Source: Salegentibacter sp. R32
Lineage (GTDB): Bacteria; Bacteroidota; Bacteroidia; Flavobacteriales; Flavobacteriaceae
Reading direction: 5' to 3'
DNA length: 64,000 nucleotides
Assembly (NCBI RefSeq): GCF_008692195.1
Contig: NZ_RXOM01000044.1
Span: 112,623-176,622, forward strand
Made by a program: the position numbers and the translations under genes. Within the stretch, counting starts at the first letter, position 1. The number at the start of each line of letters is the position of its first letter. The notes beneath the pieces were generated by a model, which did no database searches, was not told the DNA's origin, and was given only the letters and a program-made list of their open reading frames with translations. Below are positions 26,546 to 35,668 of this stretch, piece after piece.

Positions 26546-28936
26546 ATGCAACAAACTTGTTTTCATTGTGGGAGCGATTGTGGGAAATCGCCTATTGTGT
26601 TTGACGAGAAAAACTTTTGCTGTCATGGCTGCCAAACTGTTTATGAAATTTTTTCAACGAATAATTTATCCTGTTATTACGATCTTCAATCCTCTCCTGG
26701 AGCGATTCCGCAAGAGATTGAAGGCAAATACGATTATCTCGATCATCCTGATATTATTGAAAAATTAGTTGAATTTAATGACGGGATCATCCAGATCGTT
26801 AACCTCTACATTCCGCATATGCATTGTAGTTCGTGCATCTGGATTTTAGAGAATCTAAATCAACTTCAACCTGAAATTAAAAGTTCGCAAGTCAACTTTC
26901 CGAAGAAAACCGTTCGCATTACTTTTAAAACTGAAAACTTCAACTTAAAAGAAGTCGTCAAACTATTAAGCGCAATTGGTTACGAACCTTACATAAGTTT
27001 AAATGATTATGCCGAAGGAAAAAAGCAAGTAGACCGCAGCTTGATCTACAAATTAGGCATTGCCGGTTTCGCTTTTGGGAACGTGATGTTTTTGTCGTTT
27101 CCAGAATATTTTGAAGTTTCAGAATATTGGCTCGAGCAGTATAAATATCTGTTTCGCGGTTTGATGTTTGCCTTTTCGTTACCGGTAGTTTTTTATGCCG
27201 CGCAAGAGTATTTTATTTCGGCCTATAAAGGTTTGCGCTCCAAAATCTTGAATATCGACGTTCCTATCGCATTAGGGATTTTAGTGCTTTTTTTACGAAG
27301 TTCAGCAGAAATTTTTACAGACACAGGAACAGGATTTTTTGATAGCCTTACCGGTTTGGTGTTCTTTTTATTACTGGGGAAATTTTTTCAGCAAAAAACC
27401 TATTCCTTCTTATCGTTTGAGCGCGATTACAAATCTTATTTTCCAATTGCAGTGACTAAAATCTCTAAGTTGAATGGAGAAACTAAGGAAGAAAATATTC
27501 AGGTGTATGAAATTAAAGAAGGCGATCGCTTACTCATTAGAAATGCCGAATTATTGCCTGTCGATAGTATTTTAATTTCCGGGAAAGGGCAAATAGATTA
27601 CAGCTTTGTAACGGGAGAAAGTGAACCGGTGACCAAAGTAAGCGGAGATAAACTTTTTGCCGGCGGAAAGCAATTAGCAGGCGCGATCGAAGTAGAAGCG
27701 CTTAAATCTGTAGAGCAAAGTTACCTTACGCAATTGTGGAGTAACGATGTATTTGCCAAAGATAAAGAACACGGTTTTGTAGGGATTACCAACGCGATTA
27801 GTAAATACTTTACCTGGGCAGTTTTAAGTATTGCTTTAGTGGCGACGAGTTATTGGTTAGTCGCCGATAGTAGTCTGGCGATCAATGTACTTACTTCGGT
27901 ATTGATCATTGCTTGCCCTTGTGCATTGGCATTATCGACTCCTTTTGCCTTAGGAAATATGTTACGCATTTTTGGTCGGCAAAAATTTTACTTGAAAAAC
28001 GCGAATGTAATTGAAAAGTTAGCTAGAATCGATACGCTAATTTTCGATAAAACAGGGACGATTACGACCAATAAGAAAAGTTCGATTGCTTATGAAGGGA
28101 TGGCATTTTCTGAAGAAGAAAAATCTTTACTGAAAAATACTTTGCGTTCTTCCAACCATCCGTTAAGTCGAGCTTTGTACGATTTTTTAGCCGAACAGGA
28201 TATTCAAACCTTAGACGATTTTGAAGAAATTACCGGAAAGGGAATGCACGCCAAAAAAGCTGAAAATTCTATCGATATAGGTTCAGCAAAATTTGTAGGA
28301 AATGAAATTGAAACCGATACCTTAGCAACTTCTGTTCACGTAAAAACCAACGATACCTATAAAGGAAAATATATTTTTCATAACCAATATCGGGAAGGTG
28401 TAAAAGATCTGTTTCAGCAGTTAAAAAAAGAATTTCATTTAATTATTCTTTCGGGTGACAATCAGGGAGAAAAAGCCTATTTGCAACAATTACTTCCACA
28501 AGGAACCGATATGTTGTTCAACCAAAAACCGGAAGATAAACTCAATTATATTCAAACACTTCAACAAGAAGGTAAAAATGTGGTAATGATCGGCGACGGA
28601 CTCAACGATGCCGGAGCTTTAGCGCAAAGTGATGTGGGTATTTCTATTGCAGAAAATGTAAACGTATTTTCTCCCGCTTGCGATGCTATTTTAGAAGCCG
28701 GGCAGTTTTCAAAAATCAATGCGTTTATTCAGGCAGCAAAACAAACCGTTGGGATTATTAAAGCGAGTTTTACCTTGTCGTTTATCTATAATGTTATCGG
28801 TTTATATTTTGCGGTTACTGGGCAATTATCTCCCATTATTGCTGCGATTTTAATGCCGTTAAGCTCGATAAGTGTGTTGGTTTTTGTAACCGTTCTTACC
28901 AACATAAAAGGCCGAAAACTGTTTAAAACAATGTAA
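26546..28936 (+). CDS. ccoI: Copper-type P1B-ATPase CcoI (cbb3 oxidase assembly)
   Basis: The product from the ATG at 26546 is 796 residues. The N-terminal Cys-rich metal-binding domain (CFHCGSDCG...CCHGCQTVYEIF) is typical of CcoI/FixI. It is followed by a heavy-metal domain with MHCSSCIWILENL, the transmembrane CPC motif (IACPCALALSTP), phosphorylation site FDKTGTITT and hinge GDGLNDAGAL. CcoI exports copper for insertion into the CuB site of cbb3 oxidase. An in-frame GTG at 26522 lies inside the promoter and is rejected. It heads a cluster of cco genes and carries a FixK-like site. Confidence 0.95.
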   Translation: MQQTCFHCGSDCGKSPIVFDEKNFCCHGCQTVYEIFSTNNLSCYYDLQSSPGAIPQEIEGKYDYLDHPDIIEKLVEFNDGIIQIVNLYIPHMHCSSCIWILENLNQLQPEIKSSQVNFPKKTVRITFKTENFNLKEVVKLLSAIGYEPYISLNDYAEGKKQVDRSLIYKLGIAGFAFGNVMFLSFPEYFEVSEYWLEQYKYLFRGLMFAFSLPVVFYAAQEYFISAYKGLRSKILNIDVPIALGILVLFLRSSAEIFTDTGTGFFDSLTGLVFFLLLGKFFQQKTYSFLSFERDYKSYFPIAVTKISKLNGETKEENIQVYEIKEGDRLLIRNAELLPVDSILISGKGQIDYSFVTGESEPVTKVSGDKLFAGGKQLAGAIEVEALKSVEQSYLTQLWSNDVFAKDKEHGFVGITNAISKYFTWAVLSIALVATSYWLVADSSLAINVLTSVLIIACPCALALSTPFALGNMLRIFGRQKFYLKNANVIEKLARIDTLIFDKTGTITTNKKSSIAYEGMAFSEEEKSLLKNTLRSSNHPLSRALYDFLAEQDIQTLDDFEEITGKGMHAKKAENSIDIGSAKFVGNEIETDTLATSVHVKTNDTYKGKYIFHNQYREGVKDLFQQLKKEFHLIILSGDNQGEKAYLQQLLPQGTDMLFNQKPEDKLNYIQTLQQEGKNVVMIGDGLNDAGALAQSDVGISIAENVNVFSPACDAILEAGQFSKINAFIQAAKQTVGIIKASFTLSFIYNVIGLYFAVTGQLSPIIAAILMPLSSISVLVFVTVLTNIKGRKLFKTM

Positions 28937-28939
28937 AAG

Positions 28940-29545
28940 ATGAGTCAAGAGCATAATCCTTTACAAGAGTTTCAAACCTGGTTTTATGAGGTAGAAAAAT
29001 CTCAGAAAATAGGTGAAGTAAATGCGATGTTGCTCACGACTATTGGCGAAGAGGCTTGCCCAAAAAGCCGAATGGTTTTGCTGAAGCGTTTTACGTGGGA
29101 AGGTTTTTTATTTTTTACCAATTTTAAAAGTGAAAAAGCAAGAGCAATTGCCAGAAACAAACGGGTGAGTTTATATTTTAATTGGCAGGCTGCAGATCGG
29201 GAAATTTACATTCAAGGAAAAGCAGAAAAATTACCTCGCTCAATTTCTGAAGCATATTTTGAACAGCGTCCCAGAGGAAGTCAAATTGGCGCTTGGGCTT
29301 CAGAACAGAGTAAAGCAATTTCTTCAAGAAGTATTCTAGAAACCAATTTGAAAAGTTTTGAAGAACAATTTCAGCAGCAAAGCATCCCGATGCCGAAACA
29401 TTGGGGAGGTTATTTGGTAAAACCGGAAGCTTTCGATTTTATACACTATTCTTCGGTCGGTATTCGCAAAACTATTCAGTATCAATTAGAAAAAGATTAC
29501 ACTTGGAGTAAACACGTTAGGCATTGCTACGATTTATTCTTCTAA
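28940..29545 (+). CDS. pdxH: Pyridoxamine 5'-phosphate oxidase-like protein with aberrant C-terminus
   Basis: The 201-residue protein matches PdxH over about 165 residues: NAMLLTTIG, PKSRMVLLKRF, GFLFFTNFKSEKARAIARN and EQRPRGSQIGAWASEQS. PdxH oxidises PNP/PMP to pyridoxal phosphate with FMN. The conserved C-terminal RLHDR and final RLAP are missing; the end reads VGIRKTIQYQLEKDYTWSKHVRHCYDLFF. The residues that bind substrate phosphate and pyridine in the family lie in that region, so activity is uncertain. It starts 3 bases after ccoI and shares its transcript. A base error near the end is possible. Confidence 0.85.
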   Translation: MSQEHNPLQEFQTWFYEVEKSQKIGEVNAMLLTTIGEEACPKSRMVLLKRFTWEGFLFFTNFKSEKARAIARNKRVSLYFNWQAADREIYIQGKAEKLPRSISEAYFEQRPRGSQIGAWASEQSKAISSRSILETNLKSFEEQFQQQSIPMPKHWGGYLVKPEAFDFIHYSSVGIRKTIQYQLEKDYTWSKHVRHCYDLFF

Positions 29546-29784
29546 GGAAATTCAAAGTGAAATTGAATTCGAAGTTGAAATATAAGATGAATTTGAGTTA
29601 AAAATTCAATAACTCGATACTGTAAGAGTTACATTTAGACCACTTCTATGAACTTCCCAAATCACTGTTTGCTGCCAACTAATTACTGTCAACTGAACAC
29701 TGAATACTGAATACTGTCAATTGAATACTGCCAACTAAAAACCTCCTACCTAATCCCTAAAAACTATCACCTAATTCTTAAACC
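29546..29784. repeat. Intergenic run of short imperfect ACTG-type repeats
   Basis: The gap before ccoS holds no gene. Between 29663 and 29740 it has a run of near-identical words such as CTGCCAACT, ACTGTCAACTGA, ACTGAATACTGAATACTG and ACTGTCAATTGAATACTG. It looks like a slipped-strand minisatellite. The rest, 29546-29660, shows nothing recognisable. Confidence 0.6.
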
Positions 29785-29827
29785 TGACAAATGTCATTTT
29801 TTAAGAAAGCCTTCACATTTACTTTTG
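29785..29827 (+). promoter_or_regulatory. FixK/FNR-like site and promoter of the cco operon
   Basis: A perfect palindrome TGACAAATGTCA (29785-29796) in context AAACC...TTTTTTAAG lies with its first base 35 bp before that of TACTTTTG (29820-29827, full -7 consensus). The ccoS ATG is 18 bases further on. This is the best of the five sites. Confidence 0.88.
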
Positions 29828-29844
29828 AACTATAATAGAGAGTT

Positions 29845-30048
29845 ATGAGTGTTATTTATGTTTTACTAGCCATTAGCATTACCGTTGCCATCGTTTTTTT
29901 CGTGGCATTTATTCTTTCTGTAAAGAGTGGACAATACGACGATGTCTATACACCATCGGTACGTATGCTATTTGAAGACGAGCTGGTAAAAGATCCCAAT
30001 AAAAAGAAAAATCAAGAACAAGTATTAACTAAAGACAAACAATCATAA
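29845..30048 (+). CDS. ccoS: cbb3 oxidase maturation protein CcoS
   Basis: The 67-residue protein has one transmembrane helix (about residues 3-26) followed by SGQYDDVYTPSVRMLFEDE, the conserved CcoS tail after the helix. CcoS is needed for cofactor insertion into cbb3 oxidase. It is first in the cco operon, 2 bases before ccoNO, behind the strongest FixK-like promoter. Confidence 0.93.
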   Translation: MSVIYVLLAISITVAIVFFVAFILSVKSGQYDDVYTPSVRMLFEDELVKDPNKKKNQEQVLTKDKQS

Positions 30049-30050
30049 AA

Positions 30051-32249
30051 ATGGAAATGGATCAGTTTTATTACGACAATAAGATCGTAAAAAAATTCTT
30101 GTACGCTACGATTTTTTGGGGAATCGTAGGGATGTCTGTAGGGCTTCTCTTAGCGTTTATGTTTTTATTTCCCAATCTAACCGATGGGATTTCGTGGTTA
30201 AGTTTTGGTCGTTTACGGCCGTTACATACCAATGCCGTAATTTTTGCCTTTGTAGGAAACGCCATCTTTGCCGGAGTATATTACTCTTTGCAGCGTTTAC
30301 TAAAAACCAGAATGGCCAGCGATGCTTTAAGTAATTTTAATTTCTGGGGGTGGCAATTAATCATTGTTGCGGCAGCGATCACCCTTCCGTTAGGTTATAC
30401 TTCTTCTAAAGAATATGCCGAATTAGAATGGCCAATCGATATCGCGATTGCTTTAGTTTGGGTAGCCTTTGGTGTAAATATGATCTGGACGATCTTTAAA
30501 AGAAGACAACGCCATTTGTATGTTGCCATTTGGTTTTATTTAGCAACTTTCGTAACCGTAGCGGTACTTCATATTTTTAATAATATTGAATTGCCGGTAA
30601 GTGCTTTAAAAAGTTATTCGGTTTATGCAGGAGTGCAAGATGCTTTGGTGCAGTGGTGGTACGGGCATAATGCGGTGGCATTTTTCTTAACCACGCCGTT
30701 CTTAGGTTTAATGTACTATTTTGTGCCGAAAGCCGCTAATCGTCCGGTATATTCTTATCGTTTATCAATTGTTCACTTCTGGTCGTTGATCTTTATTTAC
30801 ATCTGGGCAGGACCTCACCATTTATTATATTCAGCTTTACCAGATTGGGCGCAAAATTTAGGAGTTGCTTTTTCTGTAATGCTTATCGCTCCGTCTTGGG
30901 GTGGGATGATCAACGGATTATTAACTCTTCGTGGTGCTTGGGATAAAGTAAGAACAGATCCTGTTTTAAAATTTATGGTGGTAGCGATTACCGGTTATGG
31001 GATGGCAACTTTTGAAGGGCCAATGTTATCACTTAAAAATATCAATGCTGTTGCTCACTTTAGCGACTGGGTAATTGCGCACGTTCACGTAGGAGCTTTA
31101 GCGTGGAATGGTTTCTTAACCTTCGGAATGGTATATTGGCTAGTACCAAAATTGGTGAAAAAAGATCTATGGTCAACCAAATTGGCTAACGTTCATTTCT
31201 GGATTGGAACCTTAGGAATCATTATGTACGCATTACCAATGTATGTGGCAGGATTCACACAGGCTTCTATGTGGAAACAATTTAACCCTGACGGAAGTTT
31301 AGTTTACGGTAACTTCTTAGAAACCGTTCAAGAAATTATTCCAATGTATTGGATGCGTGCTATCGGTGGTAGTTTATACATTCTAGGAGCTATTGTGATG
31401 CTTTATAATATTGTGAAAACTATCAAAGCAGGAAGCACGGTAACTGATGAATTGGCTGAAGCAGCTCCACTACCAAAAGTAACTCACAAACGTGTGGCTG
31501 GTGAAGGTTACCACACTTGGTTAGAAAGAAGACCGGTAAAATTAACGATTTACGCAACGATCGCGATTTTAATAGGTGGTGCGGTTCAAATCATACCAAC
31601 TTTAATGATAGATTCTAACATTCCTACAATTACTAGTGTAAAACCTTACACGCCATTAGAGTTAGAAGGGAGGGATTTATATATCAGAGAAAGCTGTGTG
31701 TCTTGTCACTCACAGATGATTCGACCTTTCCGAAGTGAAGTAGAACGTTATGGCGAATATTCTAAAGCGGGAGAATACGTGTACGACCACCCGTTTTTAT
31801 GGGGAAGTAAACGTACAGGACCCGATTTATTTAGAGTAGGAGGAAAGTATTCAGACAACTGGCACTTTAATCACTTTTACGATCCGCAAACTACTTCCTC
31901 AGGTTCAATTATGCCAAGTTATAAATGGCTGATAAAAAATGAACACGATCGTTCACAAACCGAAGATAAAATGCGTGCAATGGTCACTCTGGGAGTTCCT
32001 TACACCGAAGAAGAAATTGCCAACGCACAACAATGGATGGAAGAGCAGGCTGCTCAAATTGAACAAAACCTGTACTCAGATCCCGATTTTGCTGAAAGTT
32101 ATGAAGCCGATAAAAAGTTTGCGAAAGAAAATGGACTCGATTTCGTAGAGATGAAAGATCGTGAAGTGATCGCTCTTATCGCCTACATTCAACGATTAGG
32201 GACCGATATTAAAATAAAAGACGCTAACCAAGAAGTAAGTTCAAACTAA
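30051..32249 (+). CDS. ccoN/ccoO: cbb3-type cytochrome c oxidase, fused subunits I and II (CcoNO)
   Basis: The 732-residue fusion has an N-terminal CcoN (about 1-470) with 12 or more membrane helices. Heme/CuB ligands are visible in RPLHTNAVIF, WWYGHNAVAFFLTTPF, WAGPHHLLY and IAHVHVGALAW. After a linker helix near residue 505 comes CcoO, with one c-type heme site ESCVSCHSQM and axial Met downstream. This terminal oxidase has high oxygen affinity and reduces O2 while pumping protons. N/O fusion is usual in Bacteroidota. Start: the ATG at 30051 directly follows ccoS; a second ATG is two codons on. Confidence 0.97.
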   Translation: MEMDQFYYDNKIVKKFLYATIFWGIVGMSVGLLLAFMFLFPNLTDGISWLSFGRLRPLHTNAVIFAFVGNAIFAGVYYSLQRLLKTRMASDALSNFNFWGWQLIIVAAAITLPLGYTSSKEYAELEWPIDIAIALVWVAFGVNMIWTIFKRRQRHLYVAIWFYLATFVTVAVLHIFNNIELPVSALKSYSVYAGVQDALVQWWYGHNAVAFFLTTPFLGLMYYFVPKAANRPVYSYRLSIVHFWSLIFIYIWAGPHHLLYSALPDWAQNLGVAFSVMLIAPSWGGMINGLLTLRGAWDKVRTDPVLKFMVVAITGYGMATFEGPMLSLKNINAVAHFSDWVIAHVHVGALAWNGFLTFGMVYWLVPKLVKKDLWSTKLANVHFWIGTLGIIMYALPMYVAGFTQASMWKQFNPDGSLVYGNFLETVQEIIPMYWMRAIGGSLYILGAIVMLYNIVKTIKAGSTVTDELAEAAPLPKVTHKRVAGEGYHTWLERRPVKLTIYATIAILIGGAVQIIPTLMIDSNIPTITSVKPYTPLELEGRDLYIRESCVSCHSQMIRPFRSEVERYGEYSKAGEYVYDHPFLWGSKRTGPDLFRVGGKYSDNWHFNHFYDPQTTSSGSIMPSYKWLIKNEHDRSQTEDKMRAMVTLGVPYTEEEIANAQQWMEEQAAQIEQNLYSDPDFAESYEADKKFAKENGLDFVEMKDREVIALIAYIQRLGTDIKIKDANQEVSSN

Positions 32250-32260
32250 AACCAAAAACC

Positions 32261-32446
32261 ATGTTGAAGTTTATAAAAGGACATATGGAAACCATCGATG
32301 GGGTAGAAGTTTACCCGATGATTTCCTTACTCATATTTTTCATCTTCTTCGTAGCCTTATTCTGGTGGGTGTTTACTGCCAAAAAAGATTACATCAAAGA
32401 AGTAAGTAATATTCCGTTAGAAACCGAAAAAGATTCTGCCTTATGA
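32261..32446 (+). CDS. ccoQ: cbb3 oxidase small subunit CcoQ
   Basis: The 61-residue protein has one transmembrane helix (YPMISLLIFFIFFVALFWWVF) and the short charged tail KKDYIKEVSNIPLE typical of CcoQ. CcoQ stabilises the oxidase complex. Its stop overlaps the ccoP start (ATGA at 32443-32446), implying coupled translation. Confidence 0.9.
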   Translation: MLKFIKGHMETIDGVEVYPMISLLIFFIFFVALFWWVFTAKKDYIKEVSNIPLETEKDSAL

Positions 32447-33402
32447 AAAGTTTAGCATCATACATTCGAGTATTCCTGTTTTTATTAATTGGGTACTTAT
32501 TAATCGAATATACGGTAGAAGTAGAAGAGGGTTCGGTGTTTACCACGTATCCATTAGCTTGGTTAGTCTTGGGGGTTGCCGGTTTATTTGCCATAGCGGT
32601 AGAACTTTGTGTGGGGGCGTTGCAAAGTGTACTTTTTAAATCATTAGATGAAGAAGCCAGAGCTCGATATTTGGCTGCAGAAAAGGAGAACAAAGCCAAA
32701 CAATATGCTTGGTTCTATAAAATCTACAATAAACTCGTAGATAGAAAACCTATTGAGCAGGAAGATGAAATTATCCTTGACCATAATTACGATGGGATTA
32801 AAGAGTTGGATAACAACCTTCCACCTTGGTGGCTCTACGGATTTTATGCGACTATCATTTTTGCAGGTGTTTACTTAGCTCGTTACCATATTTTCCAGGA
32901 TGATAATCAAATTGAAGAATATGAAGCCGAAGTGATGGAAGCCAAAATAGCCATCGAAGAATACAAGAAAACTGCTAAAAACTTGGTAGATGTAAATACG
33001 GTTGAATTATTAACTGATGAAGCCGATCTAGCTGCCGGAAAGAATATCTTCCAAACCAATTGTGCCGCTTGTCACAAAGCCGATGGAGGCGGAGGAATTG
33101 GTCCTAACCTAACCGATAAATATTGGATTTTAGGTGGCGGAATCAAAAATGTGTTTAGAACCGTAACCGAAGGAGGCCGTTCCGGCAAAGGGATGGTGCC
33201 TTGGGAAGGAACTTTAAAACCGGTAGAACGTGCGCAAGTTGCCAGTTTTGTGATTTCGCTTCAAGGCACCACACCGGCAGAACCTAAAGAGCCCCAAGGA
33301 GAACTTTGGGTAGAAGAAGGGGATGCTCCAAAAGCCGATGATGTCGAAAGAGCAGAAAACACCACTTCGGTAGATACTATTCAAGTTACTGATGAAATTT
33401 AG
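32443..33402 (+). CDS. ccoP: cbb3 oxidase subunit III, c-type cytochrome CcoP
   Basis: The 319-residue protein has two transmembrane stretches near the N-terminus and another at about residues 130-147 (LYGFYATIIFAGVYLARY). A single cytochrome-c domain with NCAACHKADGGGGIGPNLTD follows. Proteobacterial CcoP has two heme sites; only one CxxCH is present here, as I recall for Bacteroidota. It ends with an acidic tail. It passes electrons to the CcoO heme. Confidence 0.95.
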   Translation: MKSLASYIRVFLFLLIGYLLIEYTVEVEEGSVFTTYPLAWLVLGVAGLFAIAVELCVGALQSVLFKSLDEEARARYLAAEKENKAKQYAWFYKIYNKLVDRKPIEQEDEIILDHNYDGIKELDNNLPPWWLYGFYATIIFAGVYLARYHIFQDDNQIEEYEAEVMEAKIAIEEYKKTAKNLVDVNTVELLTDEADLAAGKNIFQTNCAACHKADGGGGIGPNLTDKYWILGGGIKNVFRTVTEGGRSGKGMVPWEGTLKPVERAQVASFVISLQGTTPAEPKEPQGELWVEEGDAPKADDVERAENTTSVDTIQVTDEI

Positions 33403-33587
33403 TTATGTCACCTCGAGTGGAGTTGAGACCTCTCGCTCCCCTTGTCTTGAGTCTAGTCGAAAGGCTCGAATAATAAAAAAATAAACTGTGCGTCATGCTG
33501 AACTTGTTTCAGCATCTCATCCAGTTTTGTTATCAAAGCATGATGAGGTTCTTAAACCCAACACCTACAACCTAACACCTAAACAAC
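33403..33587. repeat. Dispersed palindromic repeats between ccoP and ccoG
   Basis: The gap holds GTCACCTCGAGTGGAGTTGA-type sequence (33407-33430) and GTCATGCTGAAC...TTTCAGCATCTC (33492-33517), an inverted repeat found in related forms at 35015, 35576, 38023 and 38096. A small tandem of CCAACACCTACAACCTAACA words is at 33557-33580. No gene is seen. Confidence 0.7.
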
Positions 33588-35009
33588 GTGGAAACTCCAG
33601 AAAACGAAAAATTCAGGGATTCTATAGGAACCATCAACCAAGAAGGGAAACGTTCTTGGATTTTTCCTAAGAAACCCGAAGGCAAGTTCTACAAATATAG
33701 AACTTGGGTTAGTTACGGGTTGTTGTTGTTTCTTTTTGCCGCCCCATTCGTGAAAATTAACGGCAATCAGTTTTTGATGTTCAACGTTTTGGAGCGTCGC
33801 TTCAATATTTTCGGATTCCCATTTTGGCCACAAGATTTTCACTTGTTCGTGATTTCGATGATCATTGGTGTGGTCTTTATCATTCTGTTTACCGTTGCTT
33901 TCGGTCGAATTTTCTGTGGATGGATTTGCCCACAAACCATTTTTTTAGAAATGGTGTTCCGTAAAATCGAATACTGGATTGACGGTGATCGTGGTAAACA
34001 AATACGTTTAGCTAAACAAGCTTGGAATGCTGAAAAAATTAGAAAACGAGTTTTAAAATGGTTCATCTTTTTTATTATCAGTTTTTTGATTGCCAATATT
34101 TTCTTGGCCTATTTAATTGGTAGTGACGAACTCATTAGATATATAACGGAAGGCCCCGGTGCTCACACAAGCACACTCATCTCTCTTCTTATATTTACCG
34201 GGGTCTTCTATTTTATTTTCGCCTGGTTCAGAGAGCAGGTATGTATTATTGCTTGTCCTTACGGTCGTTTACAAGGCGTTTTATTAGATAAAAAATCGAT
34301 TGTAGTCGCTTACGATTATAAACGTGGAGAAAAAGAAGAAGGAAGAGCAAAATTCAGAAAAAACGAAAATCGTGCTGCTACCGGCAAAGGAGATTGTATT
34401 GATTGTTCACAATGTGTGCAAGTTTGCCCAACCGGGATCGATATTAGAAACGGTACGCAACTCGAATGTGTAAATTGTACGGCTTGTATCGACGCTTGTG
34501 ATGCGATGATGGAAAAAGTAGATCTTCCAAAAGGTTTAATTCGATATGCAAGTGAAGAAAATATAGCCGAAAAGAAAAAGTTCACTTTCAATCCGCGATT
34601 AAAAGCGTATACTGCAGTTTTGGTAATTTTAATTGGTGTTTTAACCGGAATGCTTTTTCTGCGAAACGATGTCGAAGCAACGGTTCTTCGTTTACCGGGA
34701 CAATTGTACGAGAAGAAAGATAATAACGTGATTCGAAATGTTTACACTTTCAAACTCGTGAACAAAACCGTAGAACCTATTGAAGATGTTCATTTTAAAT
34801 TGATTTCGCATAGTGGAAAAATTGAACTGGTTACCCACGAAAATTTTGAAGTTCCTAAACAAGGATTATCAGAAGGAACGCTGTTTATCGATATCAATCA
34901 AGCTGCTTTAGAAAGCGATAAAGAACGATTGAAAATAGGGGTTTACAGTGGCGAAAAACTTATTGAAACGACCAAAGCCGCGTTTTTAGGTCCGCGTAGT
35001 TTTAGGTAG
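33588..35009 (+). CDS. ccoG: cbb3 oxidase accessory ferredoxin CcoG
   Basis: The 473-residue membrane protein starts with GTG (reads METPENEKFRDSIGT, the family N-terminus, so the GTG is preferred). It has several transmembrane helices, the FCGWICPQTIFLEMVF motif, and a double [4Fe-4S] ferredoxin domain (CIDCSQCVQVCP and CVNCTACIDACD). An Ig-like IgD/CcoG_C domain is at the C-terminus. CcoG reduces copper during oxidase assembly. It lies in the cco cluster after a repeat-filled gap of 185 bp. Confidence 0.95.
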   Translation: METPENEKFRDSIGTINQEGKRSWIFPKKPEGKFYKYRTWVSYGLLLFLFAAPFVKINGNQFLMFNVLERRFNIFGFPFWPQDFHLFVISMIIGVVFIILFTVAFGRIFCGWICPQTIFLEMVFRKIEYWIDGDRGKQIRLAKQAWNAEKIRKRVLKWFIFFIISFLIANIFLAYLIGSDELIRYITEGPGAHTSTLISLLIFTGVFYFIFAWFREQVCIIACPYGRLQGVLLDKKSIVVAYDYKRGEKEEGRAKFRKNENRAATGKGDCIDCSQCVQVCPTGIDIRNGTQLECVNCTACIDACDAMMEKVDLPKGLIRYASEENIAEKKKFTFNPRLKAYTAVLVILIGVLTGMLFLRNDVEATVLRLPGQLYEKKDNNVIRNVYTFKLVNKTVEPIEDVHFKLISHSGKIELVTHENFEVPKQGLSEGTLFIDINQAALESDKERLKIGVYSGEKLIETTKAAFLGPRSFR

Positions 35010-35014
35010 AATAC

Positions 35015-35045
35015 GTCATTCCGTGCTTGACACGGAATCTCATCC
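35015..35045. repeat. Dispersed palindromic repeat (ccoG-ccoH)
   Basis: GTCATTCCGTGCTTGACACG then GAATCTCATCC is an inverted repeat with arms ATTCCGTG/CACGGAAT. It belongs to the family described at 33492 and leaves ccoH starting 50 bases later. Confidence 0.65.
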
Positions 35046-35095
35046 TGAATTTAAAAATTGCAATAGAATTAAAGAAAACTAAAAAAATAATAAAA

Positions 35096-35545
35096 ATGAA
35101 AAAATTAAATTGGGGCGTAGGCATCGTGATTACCATCGCTTGTTTTATAGGCTTTATCATGTTTTTTGTGATAAAAATGAGTACCGATAAAAAGTACGAT
35201 CACGATTTGGTGACCGAAGAATATTACAAACAAGAATTAGCCTATCAAGATCAAATCGATGCGCAGCAAAATTCAGCGCGTTTAGCTAAAAATATTCAGG
35301 TTGAAGTCACTGCGGAAGGAATCCAGATCTTGTTTCCTTCAGAAAAAAAAGACATTAAAGGAGAAGTAAGTTTATACCGACCTTCTAACAAAAAGTTAGA
35401 CTTAGAAATTCCTATTAGTTTAGAAAATCAGCAAATGATAATTCCAGCTGAAAAATTAGTGGAAGGGAAATACAAACTTTCGATCAATTGGAAATCTAAC
35501 GGAACTGATTATTTGTTTAAAAAAGATTTACAGATTAAAAATTAA
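35096..35545 (+). CDS. ccoH: FixH/CcoH-family assembly protein
   Basis: The 149-residue protein has one N-terminal membrane helix (WGVGIVITIACFIGFIMFFV) followed by DKKYDHDLVTEEYYKQELAYQDQIDA, the conserved FixH motif, and a periplasmic beta domain. FixH/CcoH works with CcoI in cbb3 maturation. I choose the ATG at 35096. The in-frame 35027 start would add a 23-residue tail encoded partly by an intergenic repeat. Confidence 0.9.
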   Translation: MKKLNWGVGIVITIACFIGFIMFFVIKMSTDKKYDHDLVTEEYYKQELAYQDQIDAQQNSARLAKNIQVEVTAEGIQILFPSEKKDIKGEVSLYRPSNKKLDLEIPISLENQQMIIPAEKLVEGKYKLSINWKSNGTDYLFKKDLQIKN

Positions 35546-35575
35546 ATATTTCATTTCACACTATTATAAAAATAC

Positions 35576-35605
35576 GTCATGCTGAACTTGATTCAGCATC
35601 ACATT
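35576..35605. repeat. Dispersed palindromic repeat (ccoH-SafE)
   Basis: GTCATGCTGAACTTGATTCA then GCATCACATT matches the element at 33492 except for one central base and the outer end. It lies between ccoH and the SafE-like gene. Confidence 0.65.
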
Positions 35606-35668
35606 TAACTCATAAAAAATTAAGTGAGAAAACCTTGAAATAAATTCAAGGTAATCATAAATAGAATT

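Noticed and set aside
33488..33670. 60-codon frame between ccoP and ccoG
   Set aside because: It is composed of dispersed repeat sequence and the beginning of ccoG in another frame.
35027..35095. Longer N-terminus for ccoH
   Set aside because: The extra 23 codons are encoded partly by an intergenic palindromic repeat and would push the membrane helix inward.
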